Below are positions 1-10,668 of a DNA stretch of 64,000 bases, in pieces. Each line of letters starts with the position of its first letter. The stretch's first letter is position 1. The position numbers and the translations under genes were made by a program. Source of the stretch: Purpureocillium takamizusanense (lineage: Eukaryota; Ascomycota; Sordariomycetes; Hypocreales; Ophiocordycipitaceae); the NCBI RefSeq assembly GCF_022605165.1, contig NC_063068.1, positions 4,216,001 to 4,280,000 on the forward strand. Direction: 5' to 3'. The notes beneath the pieces were generated by a model. That model was not told where the DNA came from and did not search any database. It worked only from the letters and a program-made list of their open reading frames with translations.

Positions 1-110
1 CGACATCTCACCCTCTCGCTCACTCACAACATCATACCGCACTCTTGACCTTTCCGTTGCCGTAGCATCCAACCGTAGTCAAATTCTCCCAACGTAGACA
101 GCCAGGATGA

Positions 111-464
111 TTGTCCAAGGACCCCTTTGACGTCTTTCGCCATGATCCCACGCCGGAAAACCTCAAAGAGTGCTTCCGACAGGGTGGTCACGTAAGCTGG
201 TTCGACAACGACCGACAGATGTACGCCGTCGAAGACGCCGTGGTTCAATACTATAATGCCAGGGTCCATTCTGACAATGCCCAGATGGACTTGTGGAAGG
301 CCATGGTGGAAGTCTTCATGGAGCACGACGCCGTCGTCGAATGGTGCTCGGACGAGGAGAGCAAGCGCAGCGTGCCCCCCAGCGACAGGCTCTGGCTCCG
401 TCAGCTTGTTCACTCCGAGCTCAACGAGCTGGGATACGGCCCAAAGTTTGCGGGCGACTTGTGA
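111..464 (+). CDS. Conserved-looking hypothetical protein, start uncertain
   Basis: This reading frame encodes about 117 residues of globular, mixed-charge protein with GC-rich third positions, ending in GPKFAGDL and a TGA at 462-464. I do not recognise the family. The frame has no ATG at its beginning: a TGA at 108-110 closes it, and the first codon after that is TTG at 111. An ATG at 107 lies in another frame and ends after seven codons. The first in-frame ATG is at 219, which would give an 81-residue protein but discard the well-formed DPFDVFRHDPTP segment. Options are a start exon upstream with an acceptor near 119, a non-ATG start, a small indel next to the ATG, or initiation at 219. The antisense strand is also open here but is probably a by-product of GC-rich codon use. 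Confidence 0.5.
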   Translation: MSKDPFDVFRHDPTPENLKECFRQGGHVSWFDNDRQMYAVEDAVVQYYNARVHSDNAQMDLWKAMVEVFMEHDAVVEWCSDEESKRSVPPSDRLWLRQLVHSELNELGYGPKFAGDL

Positions 465-1051
465 GCGCCCGGCAGCAAATGGGTTTGTCATGTAGCCGTA
501 GAATTGGGACTGTTACATGCAGCCCGAGTTTCAACGCGCCAAGATAACGAGTCTCTGTCTCCTTCATAATGTGCACACGAGCACGTCACGAGTTCAATCC
601 TGCTCTTGGAAGTCGAGAATTGCCAGCCCTCTATACCGTGCGGCGTGCAAACGAAGACCGGAAGTCGTGGTTCATCGTTGTTCGTTACCTGTGATTCGGT
701 TTGCAGTGACTCAACTCCGTGTGTTCTCCTCGAAGCTGTGCAGCTACAGCAACCGCTCCACCATTCACCAGCACGGCGCTGCGTCATTGAACCTGAACAG
801 GATCACACAGGCCGTTGACAAACTCAACTCTTAGATTCTTCCTCTTCTCCCAACCCTCTCTGCCTTCTTTTCAGGGACAAGCCAGGGCTACCAGCTCGCA
901 CTAACAACTCTCGGGCAGGTATCTATGCCATAGAGAATTTCTATCTGACCCTACTCGCGGTCCCAGATTTAGGCTCACCAGAGAAACTTACTTATCTTGC
1001 TCGTTTGTGCTTCCCTTTCAATCGGGCCGTTTCAAGACCGCGCCATCGACC
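465..1051. other. Intergenic region
   Basis: About 590 bases between the small hypothetical gene and the Hsp70-like gene. The last part (about 835-1050) is pyrimidine-rich and is the likely promoter and leader of the downstream gene. I see no gene or clear repeat. Confidence 0.6.
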
Positions 1052-3323
1052 ATGTCGGGCTCCCTCGGGGGCGGAAAGGACTCCAAAGAGCCCTCCATCA
1101 TCATCGGCATCGATTTTGGAACAACGTAAGTCGCGAGACTACAAACTCCTCAGGCTTGTCTTAATTCGCCTGCTACAGCTACTCCGGCGTCGCGTGGACC
1201 GATTCGGAAGACTGCCAGAACATTCGCGTCATCTCAACTTGGTCCACGCATCTCAGGAACTGCTCCAACACGGAGAAAGTCCCAACGGCGCTATCGTACA
1301 ATGAGAATGGCCAGGTCGAGGCATGGGGCTACGATGCCTTACGACAAGCTCAGGAGGTTCGATGGTTCAAGCTACTGCTTCTGGAAGAGAAAGATGTTCC
1401 CAGCTATGTCCGCCGCTCAGCCCACTTTCGCGAGGCCCGTGAGTATCAATACGAGCAGAACCAGGAACCCATTGACATGGTCGCTGCTTTCTTGAGGCGT
1501 CTGTGGGAGCACAGTCTGAGTCTAATCATCAGGGAACTTGGCAACGACTCAGTTGAGAGGTCCAAATTTCACATCGTCATCACCGTTCCTGCGATATGGC
1601 AACCATACGCTCAGGAAAGAATGAGACAGGCCGCTCAAAAGGCTGGTTTGCTCACAAAGCGTGAGTGCGGAGACACTCAGCTGAGTCTTCTCTCGGAGCC
1701 GGAGGCCGCAGCGCTGGCGGTCGTCTCTCGCCTCTCCAAGAAGTCCACGGTCGAGGCAAGTGACAGACAGATTGAGCCTGTCCGTGCTATGTCTTGCAAT
1801 GCCTTGCTGACACAAGGTCCAGGTCGGAGATACTTTGGTCGTTTGTGATGCAGGAGGCGGCACAGCGGTACATGGCCTGCGCAACTCTGCCCCTTCGGCC
1901 ACCATCACCTAGGCTGACGAATGTGAGCAGGATCTCATCAGCTATGTGGTACAGAGCGTCACACCATTTGAGGTGCAAGAATGCGTCAAGGGTGCAGGTA
2001 TGTGTTCACCATGAGTCCGTGCCTCAAAGCCCGTCTGATATCCAGTCAGGGGATTTATGCGGCGGCACTTTCGTGGACGAGGAGTTCCTCAACCTGATGC
2101 AGGAACGATTGGGCCAAAAGGTCTTCGGACAATTCAGCAAGCGTGAGACGCGCAAGTTTCTCAACGACAATTGGGAGCACAATATCAAGCCTCAATTCGA
2201 TTGCAAGCAACGGTCCTGGCTGGTCGAGGACCTTCCCGCGGCGTGTCGGGCCCCGGGTCGGGGTCAGAAAAGAACCAAAGAAATTGAGCTCAGCTCGTCA
2301 GTACCCCATTGCTATCGTAAAAGCCGATATATTCTATCATCTTCTGACGCAGGGCTCGCAGGGATGCAGTCACGCAAGTGTTTGAACCGGTTGTCGAGAA
2401 AAACGAGATACTACTGCGGGAGCAGTTGGCGGCAATCAAAGCGAAATACGAGGAGGCGGCCAAGGCAAGCTCTCCAATTTTACAGTTTCGATCAGCATTA
2501 TAGCGAGCTGCTGCTGACTTGAAGAAGCATGTCGTTCTCGTCGGCGGCTTCGGCCGCAGCCCATATCTACATGATCGCCTCAAGACGTGGATTCCAAGCT
2601 CTACCTGTATTCACCAGCCGATGGGCCATGAGCCGTGAGTCTACAGATTGTGACAATCATACACAGCCTACTAATACGAATCCCTAGCTGGACCGCTATA
2701 TGCCAGGGAGCAGTCATGCACGGCCGCACCCTACGTGGCCTGCTTCATCCTCCCCCCGTGGCGGTGAAAGCAAGGGTGGCGCGGGCCAGCTATGGTACTT
2801 CCTGCAATGAAGAGTGGAACATCTTGGCTCACTCTTTGCAAGATAGATACTGGTGCAAATTTCTTCTCCGCTATTCCGCACAAAATCAGATGGATTGGTT
2901 CATCCTGGAGGTACGGTACTCATGGCTTCCCCGAGCCACATGCATATGATGCGGCAACTCACGATCCCTCAGGGACAATGCCTCGATGAAGACATGAAGA
3001 TCACCCGCAGATATAATCGAAAATATGAACACGATTCTAGGCAGACAACAGTTAAGACTCCCAGTGAAGACTTTTTCTTCACATCTGCCACGCCGCCTCC
3101 CAGCCGCCAACACGACGAGCGAATCAAGACCTTATGCACCGTTACTTGGAATGAGTTGGTATTGATAAGCGATCTTCCCACACAGACAAACAGGAAGGGG
3201 TTGACTTATCATATCTTGGAATATGATATTGCGATGACGTACTCTGGTGGTATCGCGGAATTTGCGGTCATCTACGAGGGAAATCGCGTCGCCAGCCACA
3301 GTGTGCTCATCGAGTACCACTGA
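1052..3323 (+). CDS. Hsp70-like ATPase (HSPA12-type actin/Hsp70 superfamily)
   Basis: Predicted cytosolic actin-fold ATPase of about 608 residues, of the Hsp70-like group common in filamentous fungi rather than a canonical chaperone. Exons: 1052-1125, 1179-1755, 1823-1867, 1931-1997, 2050-2296, 2353-2464, 2504-2634, 2688-2910, 2973-3323; phases agree throughout. Phosphate-1 motif IIIGIDFGTTYSGVAW spans the first junction, phosphate-2 is GDTLVVCDAGGGTAD, and the adenosine motif is HVVLVGGFGRSPYLHDRL. There is no canonical substrate-binding domain or EEVD tail; the C-terminal part is the divergent segment seen in this family. Introns at 1756 and 2465 begin with GC instead of GT. The 2465-2503 intron would be only 39 nt; an alternative acceptor at 2524 gives 60 nt. 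The exon-6 start could be 2353 or 2362. Substrate and role are unknown. It converges on the swd3 homologue. Confidence 0.88.
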
Positions 3324-3367
3324 ATGGGCATTGACTGGACAGCAAGGCGCACAAATTGCGTACTCCA

Positions 3368-3405
3368 GGCTCTCTGGAGAGCCATGGTCTTTTTTTTTTT
3401 TTTTT
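3368..3405 (+). terminator. Short hairpin followed by T16 in a convergent 3' region
   Basis: Seven-base arms GGCTCTC and GAGAGCC separated by TG at 3368-3383 are followed six bases later by 16 consecutive T (3390-3405). It lies between the 3' ends of two convergent genes (stops at 3323 and 3586). The layout resembles a hairpin-plus-T terminator, but Pol II genes do not need one, so a role in ending transcription is only inferred. Confidence 0.3.
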
Positions 3406-3585
3406 GGAGAGGCCAGAGGAGAGGCTAGAGGGAATGGTCTGGAAGTGGGAGATTTCTGCGAAGGACGACGGATCCCGCCATTCTGAGGGGAACACACGAG
3501 TGCAGACGTTTAGCAGAGACCAAAAAGTGATAAAGATCATTCTTATTATTCTGTCGATTGTCGTCATCATCAGAGTCATCACTGT

Positions 3586-5207
3586 TCAGACGTTCCCGAC
3601 CTTGACGTCTTCCTGCCGTATGGGCAACTCGTCAAGCAGCCCCTCAGGTCCTCCTTCAGTTGCACCCACCATGCCGTTCGTTCCGTTACTGCTCCCTTTG
3701 TGGCGATACACCCGCACGGTATTGTCCTGCCCTGAGCTCGCCATCGTTTCGCCGTGCACGTCGACCCAGAAGCAAGTTCCCTTGTGCCCCGGCACGCGTT
3801 GTAGGATATCCTTAGTCTTGACGTCCCATAGGACAATATCGCCATCCTCGCTTGCCGACGCTATAAACGGCTCACCGTCAAGCACGGCGAAGCAGCCGCC
3901 GATGGCAAATTTCTCGTTACGATGCCCTTGGTACGTCTTCTTGACAGTACCGGCCACGTAGTCCCAGAGGCGTATGCAATTGTCCAGATTGAAGGCCAGG
4001 ACGAAGCGGCCATTCGGGGAGAAGCAGACGTTCGTCACGGCGGGGTTGTCTTCATGGACGAGGGTCCGCAGGCACTGGCCGGTGGAAGTGTCCCAGACTC
4101 GGCTGTAGCTTATCAGCATCGAGAGGCAACGCGATTTTGCATATCAAAAACGTACATCAAGCCATCCGTCGAACAACTCACGACCAGCGTTCCGTCGCGG
4201 CAAAAGTCGATGCCGCTCACAGGATCGCTATGAGCCGGCAAACTCCTCATAAGCCGCCCGGCCCGCACGTCCCACAGGAAGACTGCCTCGTCATAAGATC
4301 CGCTGGCAAGAATGTTCCCTTTCGGTGAAAACGCCAAGCAGTGTATGTAGTTGTGGTGGCCCCGCAAAGCGGCGATTTCTTGGCCTGCCCTTGACTTGCG
4401 GGTTGTCGTTTTGGGCCGGCCGGTTACGCGATCCCATAGCCGAATGGCCTTGTCGTCGGAGCCACTAGCTAGAGTGTTGCTGTCGGGGGTCCAAGCGAGG
4501 CAGCTGACACCAGCCATGTGCCCGACTAGAGTGTCCATGTGTGCGCCGGTCGCGGCATCCCAAATTTTGAGTGTCGCGTCAGCGGACGCCGAGGCGATGA
4601 AGCGGCCATTGGGCGATATCCGCACTTGGGAGACGGGCTGCGTATGGCCGTGTAGGACGAGCTTGGGCCGGTAATCTGGTCGGAGAGGTTCTTGCGGCGG
4701 CGTGGGCGCCTGTCTCGGCCTCGGGGAGTATGATTCGGAGCGGGTGCGGTCCGAGGTGCTGGGGGAGGGGGAGCGGCGGCGGGAGTGGGATCTGGTGCGT
4801 GACTGAGGTGCGGATTCTGAGCGCGTCCGAGAGCTGGAGCTGGATCGTGATCTTGGGCGGCGTCGTGAGCGAGAGCGGGAGGGTGATGGCGATCGCGAGG
4901 GCCGATGGCGCGAAGAAGCATATTCGTTGCCGTTGGCCACTTCATGGTCCGTGGAGCTCCTCCGGCGGGTTATGGGATGTTGGCGACTTGACCCGTCGTC
5001 GCCTTCGGGCGACCCCGAACGCCGCAAGGAGTCTTCATCGGTCCTCCTACGCTTGAGTGGGGGCGTCTTGGCCGCCAACTCGTCACGGCTGCTGGAGTCC
5101 ATGCCTGGTTTGAAGTCGTTGAACCACGAGGCTGAGAGAGGTTGCGAGGGATTGAGGTTGGCGCGAGGCTGCCGGGGAGAATTATGGGCCTGGTGGTGAC
5201 GCGCCAT
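3586..5207 (-). CDS. swd3: WDR5/Swd3 homologue, COMPASS WD40 subunit with RS-rich N-terminus
   Basis: Seven-bladed WD40 propeller homologous to WDR5/Swd3, a core subunit of the COMPASS (Set1) H3K4 methyltransferase. Exon 1 is 5207-4156 and exon 2 is 4102-3586; the 53-nt intron runs 4155-4103 (GTACGT to CTACAG) and joins as DGLIRVWDTSTG, giving 522 residues. Repeats start near residue 180 (LHGHTQPVSQVRISP) and include LVGHMAGVSCLAW, LRGHHNYIHCLAF, LPAHSDPVSGIDF, VTNVCFSPNGRF, EKFAIGGCF and GHKGTCFWVDVH, which follow the WDR5 order including the degenerate sixth blade. The first 170 or so residues are an extension absent from animal WDR5: a basic KRRR patch, then many SRSRSR/RSPSPS dipeptides resembling an SR-protein domain. 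I infer nuclear location. An RS-rich splicing WD40 protein is an alternative, but the blade sequences favour Swd3. Confidence 0.85.
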
Positions 5208-8200
5208 TGGCTAGGAGGCACAATGGACGCAAGGGGAGCGATACACCACCTCGAATCGACACACAAAAAGTCGGCAGGAGGGACCGTGACGCGCTTTCCC
5301 GTGACATTCGGGTCAACTTGTGCTCGTGTGGGGCTGAGCATTGTGGCGCAAGCTGCGGCTGACAGACAGCTCTGGAGGTGCCACTCGTTCACCCGAGCTT
5401 GTCCAGCTCATTGGCAACCTTCAAGCACGGCCAGCCAGTGAGTTGAGTGGCTGCTCCAGCGCGTAGCCGTCGCGAAGCACCTTTTGACTCGTCCTGGGAC
5501 GCGAATATCATCGACAGGCAAGGAAAGCACATGCATTGGTTGCATACATACATACAGTACGTACCTCAGCCGCGCGCTCGTGCTCGTGGTCAAGGCTTGC
5601 TCAATACGTGCCATTGCTGCTTCGCCGTTGTGCTTTCGTCTCTCAGCCCCGGCACATGGGCTCGCGACATCTGCCGTGGCTGCAGCGAGGCGTCGTTGGT
5701 CCAGGCCAGCCCTGGGAAGCCGAGCACGCCTGCGGCGCGCGCACATGTTCGATAGTCGAAGCCAATATCGCGACATGGACGCCAGCTGCGGCGAGGCTGC
5801 CAAAGTGGCAGACCGAGAGGCTGAAGAGTTCTTGACTTGGAACTCATGTACAGGATACATACACCCTTTGCCGACACCTACGTTGCACGGGGTGTGTCTC
5901 AGATCCCGCTGGCGACAGATCAGACTCTTTCTTGACTCTGATGGTGCCACGATGCTAACAATGGGCGACACCTTGCCCTCGCATTGAAGAGGAATCAAAC
6001 AAGCACGACTTGATCAATGCACAGGTCCTGCCAAGCTCCAGGACGGTTGGGTCAAAATTGAGTTTAACTATGCGCATGAGTTCAGGAGTTCAAAGGCTTG
6101 ACCAAGGTGCAACTGGGATCTTCGTATGTTTTGCTTGGCTGTTCCGACGTGGTTTGGCTGTTTCCGACGTACTTTGGCTGTTTCCGACGGCGTGACCGAG
6201 AAAAGACCTTTTCCATATCTGCAGCACATTATGGCCGCGTGCCCTCTACAGTATTCGCGAGGCCAGGACAATCGTAGGCATTTGTGTCCAAGCCAAGCCA
6301 GAAGTGTCGACACAATTGACCAGCGCCCGGCCCGCTTTGCCCGCCACTGACTGGGCTGCCCGCCAACACGGCAGAGGATACGTTGTCGATGCAGAAGACG
6401 GCAGCAAACGATGCGCCCGTGCTGAACGGCGTGGGCCTGACGTACAGCCATGTTTGCTGCTTGTTAGCTTCCCTGGTTGGCCGAGAGCACGCAAGATGCC
6501 CGGGCGGGTGTGGCTAGTAATTGTGTGGGTGCTTGCTGGAGGGGCGGATAGGGCCGGATTTGCACGGGGCTCCACTCCATGCATGAATGATAGGGCTGGC
6601 TGGCCGAGCATTTCCCCCCTTGTTGCGCCGAGGACTTCCTTCAAGTTAGTGCGTGCACAGTAAAGTACGGTCCGGCACGAAAGAAACGGTTCCAGTGTCT
6701 AAGGTAATGGCTCGCGTTTCTCTCGGCGTTGGGGTTTGCTGCCATACTGGGGCTCGCTGGGTCGGCAGAATCAAGCGATGGAGTCACGGGACGGGACTGC
6801 CCACGATGGACGGGGTGGGCCTGCTTGCACGGTCACATCGTGCTTTATGCGCCTCCTGCGCCGTCATAACCGGCGCTGCCGTTCAGTGGGCGGGCGGCCA
6901 GCGGCGCAAACAATGGATGGCGCCAGATGGGGGGGGGACGCAATCTGCCTTGCCCAAGGCAGGACCATAAATAAGTAAGAGAGGGTGGGCGACGATGCTG
7001 CCACCGCCCGACAGGTTTCGTGGCTAATACAGGGCGCGAGCGGCTGATGCCAGGCGGCGTCGACACTTGTTGATTGCGCTCTTCCCCAAGCGCCTGACGA
7101 CATAGCGTCAATTTTCCGTGGCGTCGAGTCGGAGTCACGCTCTCGCGTCGCGACCCCCGGCTGATGGCTTGCGGTGCTGGGCCCTTAATATTGGCATGGC
7201 TGGCGAGGTTACTTTCGGTGCCGCTGGTGACATTGCCCTGACCAACCGATGCCCGGAAAGCGTGGAAGGGGCGACGAAAAGTCATACGTACTAGTTAATA
7301 TACGAAGTACGTGCCTGGGTTGCGTTGCCAGACTTGAACTTTCTCTCTTCGCTTTGCGCTTGGTCGCTCAGTGCACAGAAATTCCCCTCATAGGCTCAGG
7401 GGTCATGCCGTCGGGCATTTCGCCATCTGGCTTAGCCCGGGGGTTCGCGCGCCATGCATGCAGTGGTGTCGGCGGCCAACTTCCAAGGCAGTGAATGACT
7501 GGAATGGCGGCTGCCCCAGGGCAGTGCAGTCGAGCCCATCCCCGTCCAGACCAAACGGACTCTCAGCCGCCGGGCAGCCATCACACGTCCCTACTAGTAG
7601 AAGCTACCAAGTACCTACTAACTGGGGCGGCGCCGCGCCTGCTACGGGATGGGGCTTTTTGGGCTGCGCCAGGCTGGGGAGCTGGCTGAAGAGAACCCAA
7701 GAGCTCCAGTCAGTGCCCGTAGGGAGGCAACTTAGGTACTTCGTTCACACCAACCTGGAAGGCGCTATGCGGGACCTCGCATCCTGCACTAATTGGCCGC
7801 GACGGCGCCAGAGGAGGACTCGGTCGGGGCCCACCAATCGCGGCCGCCCATTCCTGCAGATGCAATTTGCTTTCCCCTGGCGGGGCCCCACCCGACCGCG
7901 CTCTCGATCCCGTCATCAACAGGCACACATCTCAGAACGGCAAGCTGGCATGGCTGGGCCCCAGCGCCGCAGGATGGAAGTCGCCTGTGACTGGGCTTGC
8001 GTTGGCTAGGAAGGAGGGAGCAGGGGTCGAGCTCCAGCGGTACGGTACGTACCAGCTCCGCCCCGCCCTCCACCCACCCACCTGCACGCACCACGCCGCC
8101 GTCGATGCCCACTTCGACGATGGCACGATGGATGGCAGGCACGTTCGTTCGCCCCGATGGCCGCGTGCCTGCCTGCCATGCCATCCTGCCCTGCCCTGCC

Positions 8201-8544
8201 CTGCCCTGTACCTTGCCCTCCTCCCCTGGAGATAATCGGGGGGTGTGAAGGTAAGCAGGCAGGTAGATTGGAACGTAGTCCGGCTCGGTTCCTTCCCCTC
8301 TCGTCCACGGTACTTCTTCACCGGGACCACCACTTCGAGGCGTGCGGCTCTTTTCCCTCTTCCCTCCCCTTCTCTCCCACCCGTTTAAACTTAAACTTGT
8401 CTCGTTCATTCTTTACAAAGGCTCCTCGCCAACCACACTCTTTTGTACAACGCTCAAGTCGCTCTTTCCCAGCCGTCAAGTCACTGTTGAAGCCGCTCCT
8501 CACCAGCAGCAAACAACATCTACCTCCTTCATCAACCAGTCAAG
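5208..8544. other. Long intergenic region (3.3 kb) without convincing gene
   Basis: Reading frames here are short or of biased composition (Arg/Pro/Gly-rich), lack paired splice signals and resemble no family I know. The stretch holds three 20-bp tandem units at 6134-6192, GTAC/CTAG-rich spots near 7285-7315 and 7590-7625, and a CCTGC pentanucleotide patch at about 8168-8215. From about 8280 to 8540 it becomes CT-rich, the likely promoter and leader of the GPI-protein gene. Confidence 0.5.
6134..6192. repeat. Three tandem copies of a 20-bp unit
   Basis: The unit TTTGGCTGTTTCCGACG plus three variable bases occurs three times in direct tandem (about 6134-6152, 6153-6172, 6173-6192); the first copy lacks one T. 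It lies in intergenic DNA. Simple slippage duplication is the likely cause. Confidence 0.8.
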
Positions 8545-9340
8545 ATGCGCTTCACCCTTGCAGCCTTCGTGGCCATGGCCGCCACTGCCTTCGCGCAAAG
8601 TCCGGATTTTAATCCCATCTCCAAGCCGCTCAAGAACGAGGCTCTCGAGGCTGGCACGGTCTACACGATCGAGTGGCAGGCCCCGGTCCGCACCGCCGCC
8701 AAGTATGCCAAATCCAAGGTCAACATTCATCTCATCGGCGGCGCTACTCAGAACACTCAGGTTCGCCTCGAGCCCATCGCCAGTGAGTTCAGCCTATACC
8801 TTGATGTTTTCATGTTTGCAACGCGCGACTGACGTTTCCGTAGCTGGTATCGACAACTCTGCTCTCCGTTATGAGTGGAATATTGACCCTAACCTCGGCG
8901 ATAAGGCCGTCTATGGCCTGGTCATTGAGGTTCAGGGTGAAACCTCCGTCTTCCAGTACTCCAACCCGTTCACTATTAAGGGCAATGGTGGCAAGGCCTC
9001 CGGCAGTGGCTCCGTTACTCTGACGACCTCGCACGGCACCAAGACGATCACGCTGTCCTCGACCAGCGTTCCCAGCTCCACCACCACCTCGCAGGCTCAC
9101 CACAACACCACCACGTCGACTACTATCCGCAAGACCACCACGACGTTCCCCAGCAACTCGACGACGCTGACCACCAAGCCCGCCAGCTCGACTGGCCCCG
9201 TCGTCATCACCAGCACCGCCGTCGTCAACCCTTCCAAGACGACTGCCGCGCCGACGGTGCCCACTGCCGCCGCCTCTTTCGTGGGCGCCGGCTCTCTCAG
9301 TGTCGTTGCTGGTCTCTTTGTTGCCCTCCTGGCCATGTAA
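8545..9340 (+). CDS. GPI-anchored Ser/Thr-rich cell-surface protein
   Basis: Secreted cell-wall or plasma-membrane protein of the fungal Ser-Thr-rich GPI-anchored family (Kre9/Knh1-like N-terminal domain). Exon 1 is 8545-8782 and exon 2 is 8844-9340; the intron GTGAGT to CCGTAG joins as IATGIDNSA, giving 244 residues. A signal peptide (MRFTLAAFVAMAATAFA) should be cut before QSPDFNPISKP. Residues about 20-125 form a beta-rich domain (GTVYTIEW, YGLVIEVQGETSVFQYSNPF). Residues about 130-225 are dominated by Ser and Thr, expected to be heavily O-mannosylated. The C-terminus has a small-residue omega region followed by the hydrophobic tail GSLSVVAGLFVALLAM, as in GPI addition signals. Its exact role (wall assembly, adhesion or coat) is not shown by the sequence. 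Confidence 0.88.
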
Positions 9341-10668
9341 GGGTTTCCTTTCAGTCAGAGGTTGGGCGGGTTTCTGCTCTGATTTACTCTTCACGACGGA
9401 ATAATATTCAGCACGTTTGGGAGTCCAGCTCTGGGGCGTCCTGGTCAGGGTCCGCTTCAAGGTAATGCACATGGCTTGTTCGCGGGAATGGGTTGGAAAG
9501 GGCTCCGGATTGTACTACTAGATTACATGTTGGACAGGCGTGCCGCCATCCTTCCCCGCAAGTCGGGCTCTCATTGCGACGCCGACACTGCGGTGCGGCG
9601 TCACCGATAATAGAGGGTCACGCACGGCCCATGCTACTTGAGTGAGGAAGACAGCTCCCACGCTGCTACCGGCCCACTGGTGATGAATACGTTTGGTGTT
9701 TATTTTGAGGGCCCTCTGGTCGGTATGAAACAAGGTACCTACCTCTGCGCGTTGGAATGTGAGACAGGGCGGGGCTGCGTCGAGACTTCGACAGCTCGGT
9801 CAAATTGTAAGACAAGAATGTCGTGGAGCCGAACCTTGGGTGTGGCGCACCCACGCGGCGGGACCAAAGGCAACGATGAAGTTCGTGTAGGATCGTGTCG
9901 CAAAGTTTCGTGTCGTCGTGTCGCAACGTCACGACACGAAACTTTGCGACGGCCAAGCCGGATCGCGGCTGTCAACACCATGAAGTGCCTTCGGGCCGTA
10001 TCATCGCGGTGAGCGAATAATTCAAACAAAAAAAACCGGCGCTCTCACGTGGCCGTCGTCAGACTTCCCCCATGCAGACGACATTTGTCTCGGATGACGT
10101 CGAGGGGCATGCAGGCAAGCAGGTCTCGCTCGCCAACCGCCAGCCAGAACGGGGGGTTGGTTTGTGCTCCAGGAGTGAAGAAGCTCGCGACCCACGCATG
10201 GTGGGGAGACAAGGAGCGTGGGGAGCCGATGCGATCGGATCGGCATTGCGCACGCCCCCTGGTCAACGTGACTGCACCTTTTTGATAGTACGTAGTAATT
10301 GAGAATAGTCAATAAATGAATGATTAAGGTCCGGGGGGAGGGTGCGAGTCCCTTTTTTTTTAAAAAAAAAAAAACTCGGGTTGCGTCTGTGGCTCTTTCG
10401 TGAGAACAGGACGCATGCATCTTGGAGGATTGTAGTTTCGAGGTGTGGTGGATGAACTTTTTGGATATCATTACGGCGTACTGCGTAGAAAATGAACCAC
10501 TACTAAGGTCGGTCTCGTCTAAAAAGCTTCATCTCCAGCGCCAAAACGCCCGCCTGCCGTAGGTAAAAAAGAAAACACACTTGCTGAAAGGACCCAGTAG
10601 ACCGTCGCTCTGAGGACCCTTCAAGCGCAAAATCCTCCAAAACACCGTTCTGTCCCGCTCGATCCCTC
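9341..10668. other. Intergenic region between convergent genes
   Basis: Holds the 3' regions of the GPI-protein gene and the nitrate transporter. It contains a perfect 20-bp inverted repeat (9897-9950) and an A/T palindrome of nine T followed by 13 A near 10353-10374, flanked by CGAGT and ACTCG. Open frames here look non-coding. Confidence 0.5.
9897..9950. repeat. Perfect 20-bp inverted repeat with 14-nt spacer
   Basis: Left arm 9897-9916 (GTCGCAAAGTTTCGTGTCGT) is exactly complementary to right arm 9931-9950. The 14-nt spacer contains another GTGTCGCAA, so the element is built from repeated GTGTCG/CGACAC words. It can form a strong hairpin in RNA or a cruciform in DNA. It could be a palindromic protein-binding site, a miniature element remnant or a structured RNA. 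No flanking target-site duplication is evident. Confidence 0.9.

Noticed and set aside
24..491. 155-codon antisense frame over the leftmost gene
   Set aside because: Plausible at first sight, but the plus strand shows better codon-position bias and a sensible stop and composition.
575..615. Possible tRNA B-box (GAGTTCAATCC)
   Set aside because: The T-arm does not pair and no acceptor stem or A-box could be found at the right distance.
10351..10380. T9-A13 palindrome as a terminator
   Set aside because: Symmetrical A/T slippage tract with only a five-base flanking stem; too far (about 290 bases) past the nitrate transporter stop to claim a role.
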